Shown here in pieces: positions 1-11,709 of a DNA stretch of 64,000 bases; position 1 is the first letter of the stretch, and each line of letters opens with the position of its first letter. The stretch comes from Anthoceros angustus (Eukaryota; Streptophyta; Anthocerotopsida; Anthocerotales; Anthocerotaceae), in NCBI GenBank assembly GCA_010909165.1, contig MU008212.1:124001-188000 (forward strand). The letters are read 5' to 3'. The notes below the pieces were generated by a model, which did not search any database, had not been told where the DNA came from, and worked only from the letters and a program-made list of their open reading frames with translations. The translations under genes were made by a program, and so were the position numbers.

Positions 1-3000
1 AGTGGGCAGGGCCGGAGTCGGACCCTGGGTGGCCATCGTCCCGACAGCCACGCAAAAACTAGTACTTCTGCCAAGTGAAGTGCAGTCCACTTCAGTGGCA
101 GGGCCGATGGCGGTGGCGGTGGCGGTGGCGGTGGCGGTGGCGGTGGCCCTGCCTCTGCCTCTGCCTCTGCCTCTGCCCCTGCCTCTGCCTGCACTCCCAG
201 AGCCAAGAGCCAAGAGGCAAGGGGGACCCTGGCCCCTGCCTCCCTGGATAGCTAGAGGCAGGCAAAGCCAGCCAGCCTGGCTCCACCACGACAATTAATC
301 TCGGTGGGAGGCCCTCCACCCAGTCCCACTGCCTCATGAGGCTGCCATTAAGCGAGTGCATCTGATCCGCACGCACCCGCAATGTATGGAATCCCAACAC
401 AACCTTTCTTTATTGCACACTTAACTGCAGGCTCCAAGCAGTTCCCGGCGCTCAGCCCGGTGTGCGATAGCGTGATACGATAGGCGGGAAGACGAGGCCA
501 GCTGGATGTCTCTGGCGCCCAACCCCAGCGTGGTGCTGGTTCATCAGCCACAATAATGGAGCAGCAGAGCAGCAGAGCAGCAGAGGCCGCAGCTCATAGC
601 TCATCGCTATGGGGTGCGCTGGTTTCCCTCGTGTGAGACGTACTGTAGGTGTGCAAGACGGACGTTTGAGCTGAGTTCGGATGTGAGATGTGACCGGGCG
701 CATCACACCACCCTTCTTACGCTTCTTCTGCTTCTGCTTCTGCTTCTGCTGCCATGCTTTGTGTTTGATGTGTTGCCCAGGCACATGAAGCGCAACGGGA
801 ACCGGCAGTCTGCAACGGAAATGCAGCTGCAGCTGCAGCTGCTGCTCTGCTCTGTGCTGCTGCTAAAGAGAAGAAACCCTAGTGAAAAAGGAAAAAGCTG
901 GGGTGGTGTGGGTGCCATGCGAGGCCACGTTCCGGGGCCTGTGGCCTGGGGGCATGGGGCCTGGAGCATGGGGCCTGGCGCCTGGCGCCTGGCGCCTGGC
1001 TTTTGGCCCTCTCAGTCACTTTCATTTGAGCGCACCAGGCCACCAGCCACGATGCATTACATGCATCCATGGCCGATGCTGCGTAACAAGGAGAGAGAGA
1101 GAAAGAGTGGTGCCTCTTGTGTTGGTTGCGGCGTTTCTCGGTCACCAGGCTGGCACCATCATGGAACGGTCCGAAACCGAAAGGAATGGAATGCCCTGCA
1201 CCATGCCAGCTACCACTGGCAACCATAAAAGATGGATGCTCCTCGCATTTACATACAGTATGTACATCCTGCACACATGGGAGCAGCCGTGACTGGACCG
1301 ACATGCACCAACATGCACCAACATGGTGCCCGGGGGAGCCATGGATCTACATGCCATGCTAATTGCGGCATTGCGGCATCTCGGCAGGCGTTTGGCTGTA
1401 GCCTGGCCCTGGAGCCGACGAGCCGACGAGCCGACAGGAAAACAGAAGCACGGCCCCGTCCGGGCCGGGGCCGGGGCCGGGGCCGGGGCCGAAACCGAAA
1501 TTGAAACCGGGCCGCGCCAGCCCAAAGCTTTGCCTGCACGCACCGGTGATCCGGTCGCCCGCGCACATTGCCTGCCTGCCTGCCAGTTCCCGCCCTGGCC
1601 CCTGGCCCCTGGCCCCTGGCCCTGCACCGAGCCAGGTGCGCTTGGATGCCTGGATGCTTGGATTCTCGGATGCGATGCCGTGAGATGCCATCCCCGGCCA
1701 TCCCCGGCCCGACCCGATGCCCGATTCGGGCACCCACTGTACATACATACATAACACGACATAAGCTTGTGAATCTAGCAGCCCTGCCCTCCTACATTCC
1801 TACACCGGAGGAACCGCTTGTCCGTCTCCTCCACCCACCATCCACCACCCAGCAGGCTAATGTTAGGGATTCCATTCCCCTGGACCGGATTCTTTCCTTT
1901 GCTCCCACAGCTTGCGCTTGCGCTTCTGGGCGCCGGGCCGCCTTTGCTACATGGCACTGCAAATGTGCCCGCGCGCGCGTGCGCAACGCGCAACGCGCAA
2001 CGCGCATGCAACATGCAACATGCAACCCAGCGTCGCGCTGAACCCACATCCATCCATATGTGTGTTGCCTTAACCTGCCGCCGCGCCGCCCCCGTGCCAC
2101 ACTAGCAAACTACGCACACTGATTCCGAGCATCTTGGCATGGCATGCAATACAATTGGGAATTTGTCCCCCTCCTTTGCCAAATGCCACACGTCGCCCAT
2201 CCACCCAGCCGCATACACCAGACTTGATGCACTTCATCCTTGCGTCACCCTCCACTAACCAACTTACCTGCTTTTGAGCTGCAGGCCAGCATGTACATCA
2301 TGGACACTTGCGCACACACCACACACCACACACCGCGAAGCTGCTGCATTTTTTTTGATTCCGTGAACCCCATGGGCAGGTGGGGCGAGACGACGGGACT
2401 CCAGCTGCGACCATGACATGAGGCGTGTCAAACCATCCCACGACCCGTCCAAAGGGCCACCGACTACTCCCCAACCACACCATATTCTGCCCGCCCGCGT
2501 CTTTCCGAGAAACCCATGTTCGTAACTTGGTATGCTATGCATACACCACAAAGTGCATCAACCCAAGGCACAGGCTGTCAGCAAAATCCGCCATCAAAGC
2601 CGAGGCCGAGGCCGAGGCCGAGGCCGAGGCCGAGGCCGGGGCCCCTCGCCCATCGGATCCAACCATGTACATACATACAAGTCGCCCTGCCTTTTCCCGC
2701 CCTTTTTGCATGTATGCGCGCCAGGGGCACGCAACTGCAAGCTGCAAGCCGCAAGCTGCGACATGAGGGTATCGGGAAACACGAGCAGTCATGCTGTCAT
2801 GTCGGCCGTTTTGGTAAATCGGGCCAGCGAGAGTCTACAGTAGGTGGTAGTCGCGCAACAAAACAAAATAAATAAATAAATAAATAAATAAGCCTATCGT
2901 TTTGGGAGGTCGCCAAGCATAACGCCTGCGGCTGCCTGTCGCTTCTCGCTTCTCGCTTCGGGCCTTTCGCTTTGACTCCCTCCATGAGCCAACATGTTAG

Positions 3001-3640
3001 TGTGGTGGGATGTAGCATGTGGCGCCTGGCGCGGGCAGCGTTGCCTTGAGCCTGTGGACCGTGGAGTGTGAACAGGTGCGGGTGTCGGCGGCCACCGTTC
3101 CGTTCTCTGGAACCGTCATCGCTGCATGATGCCATGATGCTCATGACCCGACCTCACCTCACCTCACCTCACGTGGCGTGGCCATCCCATACTTCATGGA
3201 AGATGCACATGCCATCGTGCCCGGCATGAGTGCATGAGCGCATGAGCGCCAGTCCTAACCCCCGGACCCGGACAAAAGTTTAACGCTCACACTTCCCGAC
3301 GCACGCGGGCCCGTCGTCCAGGGCCTCTTGTCAGGCCCCCGACTTCACGTCCGCCTTCCGCGTTTATTGTAGCCACAGTGCTAATCTATTCTCTCGCCCT
3401 TTCGCACCCGGGACCGGCCATGCGTTTCCACCTAATTTTATCCAAATTTCATCAAATCATGGTATCATCAAATCTTTATGTTCCATACAAATCTCCCAAG
3501 CCATGCTTCACAATGTGCACTGCAGATTATGTGCTTCGCCTTCCTTTGCACCCTACCTAATAGCCTGATAGGTAGGTACTCATTTTTCTGCTCAGGGCTA
3601 GGGCTAGGGCTAGGGCTAGGGCATGGTAATCAAGATGTTG
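1..3640. repeat. microsatellite-rich gene-free DNA
   Basis: No coding region is supported here; open frames exist only because of simple repeats. Visible tracts include GGTGGC (about 110-146), CTGCCT (about 146-186), CTTCTG (about 718-752), GGCGCCT-type (about 955-1000), GGGGCC (about 1457-1492), CTGGCCC (about 1594-1622), GCCGAG (about 2600-2640), AAAT (about 2866-2893), CACCT (about 3145-3172) and AGGGCT (about 3594-3622). Most have a 6-base period. The DNA between tracts is GC-rich with many CATGCA-like words. It could be a promoter or other upstream region of an off-window gene, or repeat-rich intergenic DNA. Confidence 0.7.
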
Positions 3641-4760
3641 GACTAAAGTCATTCTTGTGTGAATGTTTATCATCACTAGCTAATTTGTTCTCTTCAATAT
3701 ACTTAAGATAATAACAAGAGGTCATTGTTAAGCTGTCCAGGTAATGTTGGACCCTAAGAGATACACACAACTTCAGCCACAACCAATTGACCAGTTCTAA
3801 CATAAACAAGTAAATCACTTCCTCTTTATTGTGGGCGCCCACTCGCTGAGCACCCTTGTGCGAGTTTCAATGCACGTATCGTATTCATATTGTGTCAAAT
3901 CATATCCTCCCATAAATCATATCCTCCCACAGTTTTGTGGGCGTTGGTCGCTCCCTTCTGTGAGTCCTATTTATTGTGGGCGCCCACTATTAACTTGTAT
4001 ACCATTTCGTATCATATCATATCAAATCGCTCACTTTATACAAGTAATATACACAATCAATTGATGCCTAGAGTGCCCTTGTGTGTGTTAGTTCAAACAC
4101 ACGAGATCACCATACCATCTTATCATATCATATCATATCATATCCTATCGTATCGGTATATCTTATGGTAGGGCTTAGCCTTCATAGCAATGACAATCTA
4201 ATTAATCACTTAGTCTTCAGAGCAAGGACAATATATTAATCACTTAGCATTCAGCCCAAGGACAACACAATTAATTACTCAGCCTTATGCGCAAGTATAT
4301 ACATCAATTGAAGTAGGGTGAGAGGAGCCCATTAGAGGGCGACATCTTGTATCTATATGTCCAGAACAGAAACTCCCGGGTGGAACATGCTACATGGCCA
4401 TGATGACCATGATCTGATTATCATCAAATATTTATTTTTACAATCAAATAAAATGCTCCAATATTATTTATTTGCAGTCCATGGATCCAATCAATTTCTT
4501 TTTCATCCAAGATCCTCCGTACCTAGTGTGACTTACGTAATTAAAGTGTAAAATGTTGATTTCTGATTAAGACTCCAATTTATTCTTTGTTTTTGTATCG
4601 GATTCCTCTATATTCCAGATTCCAGGCTTGCATACAACTGTAATCAGAGAAATTAAAAATTCTGTGTATTCCATCAAGGTGTTTTATAGTGAGTTAGTGA
4701 GCCCTGTGCGCCGTTTGCGGGTCTCGGTGAGCGCAATCAGATTCCCTTTGACTCTGTTTC
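3641..4760. repeat. AT-rich intergenic DNA with ATCAT microsatellites
   Basis: AT-rich stretch without a convincing gene. It holds ATCAT pentanucleotide runs (about 4008-4026 and 4118-4146), a doubled TCATATCCTCCCA motif near 3900-3930, and three to four imperfect copies of a roughly 40-45-base unit built on CTTAGnCTTCAGnGCAAGGACAAT (about 4180-4300). Nothing here looks like an RNA gene. Confidence 0.6.
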
Positions 4761-6257
4761 CTAGCTTTTAGGAGGCGTATTTGAGCAAATTACGGCACGG
4801 AGAAAAGGGACAACCGGGATGGCCACTGGGCAAAGGCGAGGGGCAGGTGAAAGTTTGAGAGACCCGAGTCACCGGAAGGTCGGGAACCCGAGGGCCGGGT
4901 GAGCAGGAGAGGGAGAGGGAGAGGTGGAGGGTGAGGGTGAGGGAGAGGGAGAGGGTGAGGAGAGAGAGGGCGGGCAGGCAGCGCGGGAAGCAAGTTGGGG
5001 AGAGAGGATGGTGGCCGAGAGAAGAAGGGAAGGGCATGCGCATGATGCGCGCATGCTTAGCGCGCTCCGGCCGGTGCTGTGATGGTCCGGAATTCCGGAC
5101 TGGAGGGCCTGCAGGGCCAGAAAAGGGCGTGCCTGTGGCCTGCCCCGCGCTTGTGCAAGCCACGAGCCAGCTAGGCCCGTCCTGGGTTTATGGAGCAGTG
5201 TGCAAATCCGGGAGATTACTGCGCCCAAAAGCGCTGTGACGATCGGCTCCAGGACGACAGTAAGTACGTGACAGCGCTCATGTTGTACATGTCGGAGGCA
5301 GGCCGTGGTGAAGAAGCAGCAGCAAGTAACGCCATGGTCGCCCCCGCCCCCATCATGCGGATGCCATCGCTGTTCCTGCTTCTGCTGCTGGCCCGCTGGC
5401 TATGGCCGCTCCTGCCCTCCCTCGCCACCCTCGCTTCGCTGTCTAGCAGGCCAGTAGGAGTAGGAGTAGGAGAAGGCGGACCCCTCTCTCCGCTGCTGCC
5501 CATCTCCTCTCCCCTCTCTCCCCTCCTCCTCCTCTTCGCTCTTCCTGCTTGCCCCGCGTCTTGGCGTTCCCTCTCTTAATCCCGCGCCTCACTCCCCTCT
5601 TGCAAGCATCGGCCTCCTCTCCAGCTCTCTCGCACAGGACGAGTATTACTACCTCCTCGCCTGCGCCTCCTACTCACACTCCCTCCTCCAGCTCCTGCCT
5701 TCCTGCCTCTCCCTGCCTGCTTGCCTGCCTCTCCCTGTCTGCCTGCTTGCCTTCCTTCCTCCCTCCCTCCCGCCCATCGGAGTTCCTGCCTTTCCTACCT
5801 TCCTCTCTTCTCCTCTGTTCCTTCCTCGGTCTCAAGGAGCCCAGCCGCTGCTGCCCACCGGCCTCCAGGGCAGGCCTCTGCCTGCCTACGCCCAGCGCGG
5901 GGTTGTGGAGCCAGGTGCTCCCCTCGCCTCTTCCGGTGCATTTGCCATTCCGGTAACCCTAGGGAGGCGGCCCGTCTCTGCCTCCTTCCAGCGGGCGGAG
6001 GTCCGCATCAGAAGCTGCTATCTCTATGCGAGTTTCCAAGGCTTGGCAGGTGCTGTTACAGGCATTGCATGCAACGGCGACCTTCCCTCTGGTTTCTCAG
6101 TAGGAATGGGTGCTGACGTGACGGTCTGAAATTCGCGACTCAAGAATCCTCCTCCCCGCCCCAAATTTCAAGCTCCCTTTACGGCGAGTGCGTAATAGCG
6201 CTTCTGCGCGCCCAGGCTTGTCACCGGAGCTTTGTGAAGTTTTGGAGTTCAGGCGCC
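4761..6257 (+). other. purine/pyrimidine-asymmetric upstream region of the ACR gene
   Basis: About 4900-5000 is a GA-rich run on the plus strand (GAGGGA repeats); about 5450-5830 is a CT-rich run (CTCCCT, CTGCCT, TTCCTTCC). Open frames over both are low-complexity Ser/Pro/Leu strings and are not credible proteins. The CT-rich run lies just upstream of the ATG of the ACR gene and most likely belongs to its promoter or 5' leader. No TATA box can be assigned with confidence. Confidence 0.45.
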
Positions 6258-8287
6258 ATGGCTGCAGGTTGGTTTCCGCTCTCCTGGGCTCCGGCGCCGC
6301 TTTTCTGCGCTTCCGCAGCTGGTTTGCCGATCTGAAGCGGCATCAGCTTGCCAGGGAGCTTGTTCGCATCGAGGAGGTGCTTGTGCCAGTTTCCTCGCTT
6401 CTTACTGCTGGTGTGTGATCGGCGCTTCTTGTGCGCAGTTGTGGAGCAGAGGACGTGTTGGCCCTACTTTGATCCTGACTACGACACCTTCACCTCGCGA
6501 TTGAACCCCCCCAGGTTTGTGGTGGCAAGGTGCTCGGTCTCTGGTGGCCTGTGTGGAATGTGAAGCTTCTGGCTTGAAGTTCATGCCTTCTTCCTTCTTG
6601 CAGAGTTGAGGTGGACAACAATTCCCAGGAGCACGTGACAGTTATCAAAGTCGACAGCGCCAACACCGACGGGATCCTCCTGGACGTTGTTCAAATTCTC
6701 ACCGAGCTCGAGTTTACTATCGCCAAGGCGTACATCTCATCCGATGGGATCTGGTTCATGGACGGTGAGTTGGTGACGGTGGAGGCTTGAGCTTTGTTGT
6801 CTGTGCCTTCTTTTTGTTAAGCCCGGTCGTTGCTTACCCCACTTATCTGCGCCTGCAGTTTTCCATGTAACAACTTTAGATGGGCAAAAGGTTTTGGACG
6901 AGAACGTCACGGACTTGATACAAAAGGTAATGCCTCTCGGAATAGCATGCGGGAGCTTCTGTATTGCGGTGAATCCTCGCCTGGTCTGGTCGCTCATGTG
7001 ATCCTCTCGCTTCCGCAGAGACTGGATGAGAAATGCTTGAAGCGGAACGGCTGCCTTCGGCGCGCCGCCTACCAGAGGCCTATCGGTGTCCAATCTGTGC
7101 CCAAGGCAACCATCATTGAACTGACTGGAACGGACAGACCCGGGCTGCTTTCTGAGATCTCGGCTGTTTTGACGGCCGAAAAGTGTAACGTGGAGGCTGC
7201 GGAGGTTTGGACGCACAACATGCGCGTGGCGTGCGTGGTTTATGTGACGGACGAGGATCAGCGTGGTCCTATTTTGGATCAGCAGAAGTTGAGTACCATC
7301 AAAAGCCTCTTGACGGAGGTGATGAAGGACGATGGAGACAGGTCTTCGAGGACCGATTTTGCTGTGGAGGAAACTCATTCCGAGAGGAGACTCCACCAGC
7401 TCATGTACGCTGACAGGGATTATGAACCAGTGGAGACTTCTTCTGCGGAGAACAGAAATGAACCTGTGGTGCAAGTGAGAGACGAGAAAGGTTACTCAGT
7501 GGTGAATGTCACGTGCAAGGACCGGCCGAAGCTGCTGTTTGACACAGTCTGCACTTTGACAGATATGGATTATGTTGTTTTCCACGCCACCATCGACTCA
7601 GAAAACGGAGAAGCCGTGCAGGTGAGACTACAGTCCCTGGTTTATCTTGTTGGAGATTTGACACCACAGCTTGCCTTGGAGGTTAAAGTGTTTTGAATAT
7701 GGTTTGTGGTGATCTTATAATATTTGTGGTTTTTGTCAGGAATATTTCATTCGTCGAAAAAACGGTGATCTTTTGGATGCCGATGCCGAAAGGAAGGTGA
7801 TCAAATGCTTGAAAGCCGCGATCGAGAGACGGGCCCCAGCTGTGAGTTGCTACAGAATTTCTTGTTCATTTTTTTTGCCTTCGTAAGCCAGTGGAGGACA
7901 GAAAACTCAATCTTGGCTTGTCCATAATTCCAGGGCCTGCGGCTAGAGTTGTGTACAAGTGACAGAGTAGGGCTGCTGTCAGAGATCACTCGTATCTTCT
8001 CAACAAACAATCTTTCCGTGACTAGGGCCGACGTGGCTACTCTTAACGAGCAAGCAGTCAATGTGTTCTACGTAGTCGACTCCAGCGGGTGCCCTGTGGA
8101 CATGAAAGTCGTGGAGGCAGTCAGGAAAGAGATCGGACAGACCATGTTGAAAGTGGCTGTGGAGATTCCACCCAGGTTTGTGAAGTCTCCTCCCAGGGAA
8201 GCGGTGAAGCCCAAGTTCTCTTTCGGCAACCTCTTGAAGTCCCAGCTCTTCTACAACCTGGGCCTCATCAAGCCTTCTTATGCTTGA
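6258..8287 (+). CDS. ACT domain-repeat (ACR) protein
   Basis: Spliced gene of seven exons: 6258-6267, 6439-6514, 6604-6764, 6859-6926, 7019-7621, 7740-7841, 7934-8287. All introns are GT-AG and the sum is exactly 458 codons (457 aa), the usual ACR length. Four ACT domains are visible: ACT1 about residues 35-110 (exons 3-5), ACT2 about 130-205 (LTGTDRPGLLSEI), ACT3 about 258-335 (VTCKDRPKLLFDTV) and ACT4 about 342-415 (CTSDRVGLLSEITRIF). The D-R-x-G/K-LL signatures are the GlnD/uridylyltransferase-type ACT ligand-binding loop. The N-terminal YFDPDYDTF block and the C-terminal basic, aromatic tail are typical of plant ACRs. These are thought to be amino-acid sensors without an enzymatic domain. 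The start needs a 10-base first exon (ATGGCTGCAG), which fits the frame perfectly. Confidence 0.93.
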
Positions 8288-9609
8288 AGGTAAATAGTCG
8301 AAGGACCACATTCATCTGTGGAGCTTTGCTGCAAGTCTTCGTGACCTGGGTTAGCTGATGCAGAAAGTTCAGGTCATACTGAACTGGCTGTCCATCAACT
8401 TTGTACTATGTGTTGCCAACCTCCGGAGCTGTCATCACTGTGTACAGAAGAGGTGCATGACAGGATATAGGATACATTTGGGCCTCGGTTTGAGCTGAGG
8501 ACCTGTTTTTTAGGTCATAGAACCAAATTGTACATATACTGTTCTCCTTTTTCCTAAATATTTTTTCCAAACCGATGTAGCAATCGTTAACACTTTGCAT
8601 ACGACTCAGTGACATCTTGTTCTCAATTCCAATGTGACTGACATTTGTCCAGACGAGACGGTAGAGACAAATAATGACGACTTATTTTTTCAGAAAAGAA
8701 CAGTGTAAACGTGAAGTAGCTGTATACTAGAATGAGCTTTTTCGTATAAGAACAGGTTCTTACTATTGTCGTTTGTTCATTAACGTCGACAATCATTCAA
8801 ACTTATTGTGGAGCTCCCACTGTCCGACTATAATCTCGTCACTTTCTTCTTCAGGAGAAATTGTACGGATCACATCTCATTTTCTCAAGAGCAATTTTAA
8901 CAAAGCTTGATTTCCATGTTCATGAGGAGGATCACAATTCTAATCCTCTAGGTCCTTCACTCAGGGGGAACCGGCGGTACCAGACACTGTGAAAGCTACG
9001 ACTTCAGATGAACCGGGTGCTGCTTGCAGCGCGTAGGTAGACAGAGAAACCACAAACTCGCTGCACCCTCGGTCGTAGAGCGTCGACGCGACGACCGAGG
9101 AAACAAATACTTAAGGTCAAAACTCCTCAAAGGAAAAAGGGCCACTGATCAGCAAGTTTGAAGCAATGAAGCCATCATTCCGGCCGTCAAACCAATAGGG
9201 AAACACATATTCATCATCTCAGTGGCCCTTCCCAACGTCCCCTCCAGGGAACACACGAAGACACATATAGATTGACGCCTGTAGCCCTCAGCCAGAAAAA
9301 AGTTTGAACAGACGACAGGAACCATGTTGCTTACAAGCACCTGCAAGGCGGCAGTCTCCACACAACACAGACACGATAGGGAACCTCCCAGACGATGTCA
9401 GCAAACCAGTCGCAGTTTCGCACCCTTCACGAAGACAAAACCAACAGCCGATGAAGGCCAGGTAACGTTGACTTAGCTGATGGAGTATCGAGAGGGCGGT
9501 ATTTATAAGTTCACGTGCCGTTAGGGCTTCGACAGCGGGGAGGCTAGGGCTGACGGTTTCAGATTAATAAAGCGAAGCCACACAAAAATTTGCATTGAGA
9601 TTTAGTCAA
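8288..9609. other. convergent intergenic region, 3' ends of ACR and decarboxylase
   Basis: The two neighbouring genes point at each other across this stretch. It is moderately AT-rich and has short frames only (the longest about 70 codons, minus strand near 9149-9361) with no recognisable domain. It most likely holds both 3' UTRs. I see no RNA gene or large repeat. Confidence 0.5.
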
Positions 9610-11433
9610 TTACTCTCTGAGCACAGATATAGTGGTGAGGGACGAGTCACCAGCTCCACTCACGGAGCCCCCTGCTTGTAGCACAGCTCTCAGCTGCCCA
9701 AGAGCTTCTGACGTGATCACCTCTCCAGGTGCGATCAGGGGGATGCCAGGGGGGTAGGGACATAACAACTCAGCAGAAATTCGTCCCAATGACTTCTCAA
9801 CACTAACTACCTGTGTCTCAGCAAAAAATGCCTCTCTGGGGCTCATTCTCTGAGGAGATCCCCAGCACCTTCCAGAGCCGGATTCAAACTCCATCTCGAA
9901 AGCGGACACAAGGCTCAGATATGACTGGGCCGATGCAGCAAGCTTCAGGCCCTGCCCCTCGATGCTCGGTTGCTGTGACCTGGAGGAAAGAAGTTTGACA
10001 GAGTGGACCAGTCTCTGGATGTCACGTCTGCTTGTGCCTGCATGAAGAGCGAAAGTGATGGACCGGAGCAACGGCAGCTCAGCAATGACACCATGTTCCA
10101 GCCTAAGGATATCATCGGCTTCGAAGCCTGACATCCCCAGTTCCCACAAGCCTATGGTGATGCGAAGAGGGTCTACGCTGGCCATCTCCCCTACTTGTGT
10201 GTAGTTTACCCGCTCTTCATCCAGAACATGAATTCCTGGAATGGCCCCCAACGCATCTCTTGCATCTTGAGCAAGGGCAATTGCGTCAGCAAAAGCTGTG
10301 GGCCCTGCCTGGGACATGTGAGCCCGTGCTGCATCCAAGGAAGAAAGCAGAAGGTAGCTTGGACTCGAACTCTGCAGGACCTGTAGGCACCGTCTCACCC
10401 GCTCTTGGCTCACCCTTGGTCCCCTGAGATGGAGCATAGCAGACTGGGTGAATGAGCCTAGTACTTTGTGGGTGGACTGGACAGCAAGGTCAGCGCCCTG
10501 CTCAAGTCCTGTGGGAGGGAAGTCCTGATGGAACTTGAAATGAGCTCCGTGGGCTTCATCCAGAATCACTGGAACACCGTGAAGATGGCACACTCTGGCT
10601 ATAGAAGCCACATCACTGCAAACCCCGAAGTAGGTTGGGGAAACAACAAGCACTGCTCCAACTCGTCCACCGAATTTCTTGATCTCACAGATTGCGTCGT
10701 CCACTGCAATTGGCGAGACGCCATGGGCAATACCCCAGAGTGGATCATAGACAGGCATGACGTACTTGGGCAGAGCTCCTGAAATGACCATGGCAGACAC
10801 TGCGGACATGTGGCAGCTCCTTGGTAGGACAAGATAGTGGCCAGTGCCACAGGTTGCCATCACAGCTGCCTGAATACCACAAGTTGAGCCATTCACCAGG
10901 AAAAAGGTGTCATCAGCACCAAACAAATTCGCTGCCTTTGCTTGTGCATCTCTGATAGCTCCCTCCGGAGCAAAGAGGTTGTCCAGCTCAGGTAGCTCTG
11001 GCAGGTCATGCCGAAAGGGGCCGTGGCCCAAAATCTCAAGCAAATCAGGAGGGGCAGCTGTGCCCCTTCCATGACCTGGGAAGTGGAAAGTCGCTGTATC
11101 CTGTTCCCCACATTCTCGTAGAGCCCCTAGCAAAGGTGCATCGCTCACCACTTTCAAATCGGGACCCATATCCAGTGTATGCCCATTGGAAGACGTGGAT
11201 TGATATTGCGGCCTTTGTCTAACAACACCTGGCAAACATTTCCTCCTCGGTAAACCAACATCGCTTCCTCCCACTTCTATTCTCCCGTTGTGCGCTGGTG
11301 AAATACTCCCTAGTACACGGAGCCGTTCCCTTCCAGACTCAATAATCTTGCCTAAATCTCTGCAAAATCTACCACACAGCCTGCCAGGAGGCAGAAAATA
11401 CCAAGTGGTTGTTGATGCCATGCACTGTGGCAT
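9610..11433 (-). CDS. Orn/Lys/Arg decarboxylase family PLP enzyme, probably plastid
   Basis: Single-exon gene; the first in-frame ATG gives 607 aa, and a second ATG four codons on (11421) begins a Ser/Thr-rich, plastid-like leader and is an equally good start. Fold-type I PLP domain of the bacterial-type group III decarboxylases: HFPGHGRG near residue 118, an NGSTCGIQAA block near 181, His in PRSCHMSA near 208, the PLP-ring Asp in VILDEAHGAH near 292, and the Schiff-base Lys in STHKVLGSF near 323. A C-terminal OKR-type domain follows (PPGIPLIAPGE). The family turns basic amino acids into polyamines such as cadaverine, putrescine or agmatine; the substrate cannot be read from sequence. Plant members are thought to be of bacterial or cyanobacterial origin and plastid-targeted. 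It is divergent with the PsbP-like gene. Confidence 0.9.
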   Translation of the reverse strand: MPQCMASTTTWYFLPPGRLCGRFCRDLGKIIESGRERLRVLGSISPAHNGRIEVGGSDVGLPRRKCLPGVVRQRPQYQSTSSNGHTLDMGPDLKVVSDAPLLGALRECGEQDTATFHFPGHGRGTAAPPDLLEILGHGPFRHDLPELPELDNLFAPEGAIRDAQAKAANLFGADDTFFLVNGSTCGIQAAVMATCGTGHYLVLPRSCHMSAVSAMVISGALPKYVMPVYDPLWGIAHGVSPIAVDDAICEIKKFGGRVGAVLVVSPTYFGVCSDVASIARVCHLHGVPVILDEAHGAHFKFHQDFPPTGLEQGADLAVQSTHKVLGSFTQSAMLHLRGPRVSQERVRRCLQVLQSSSPSYLLLSSLDAARAHMSQAGPTAFADAIALAQDARDALGAIPGIHVLDEERVNYTQVGEMASVDPLRITIGLWELGMSGFEADDILRLEHGVIAELPLLRSITFALHAGTSRRDIQRLVHSVKLLSSRSQQPSIEGQGLKLAASAQSYLSLVSAFEMEFESGSGRCWGSPQRMSPREAFFAETQVVSVEKSLGRISAELLCPYPPGIPLIAPGEVITSEALGQLRAVLQAGGSVSGAGDSSLTTISVLRE

Positions 11434-11709
11434 CCCTGCTCCCAAGTTAGCTGTCCACAAGGCTGCTGCAATTCCGCAACCAGCAGTCGTCTCCTGATTT
11501 TGGCATCCGTTCCAGCAGCAACCAACAACAATGCTTGGATAACGGCGTAAATTCCTCAAAGTGAAACGATATCATCCAGCTGCCTGCCACTTCATTTATA
11601 CCAGTCCCGACGCTCCGTTCCACAGAAAGATAGCCTCGTCTTCCATGGAAGGAGCGGTTGCTGGTTGAAGCGCAAATCCTGGTCCACCTCGCCAGACAGC
11701 TGGTTTGCA
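11434..11709. promoter_or_regulatory. short divergent promoter region
   Basis: Only about 280 bp separate the ATGs of the minus-strand decarboxylase and the plus-strand PsbP-like gene, so their promoters and 5' leaders must share or overlap this stretch. No clear TATA box or operator can be named from sequence alone. Confidence 0.5.

Noticed and set aside
614-1760. Overlapping open frames of 130-206 codons on both strands
   Set aside because: Low-complexity translations over microsatellites with no domain, no splice logic and no agreement between frames.
3594-3622. AGGGCT tract as an interstitial telomere
   Set aside because: The unit is TAGGGC, not TTTAGGG, and is only about five copies; treated as a microsatellite.
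5549-6129. Ser/Pro/Leu-rich frame upstream of the ACR gene
   Set aside because: Caused by the CT-rich leader; the ACR gene needs only the ATG at 6258 and its exons sum to a whole number of codons.
11434-11559. Longer N-terminus for the decarboxylase
   Set aside because: It would need a TTG start, and the sequence is Cys-rich and unlike a transit peptide; ATGs at 11433 and 11421 are better.
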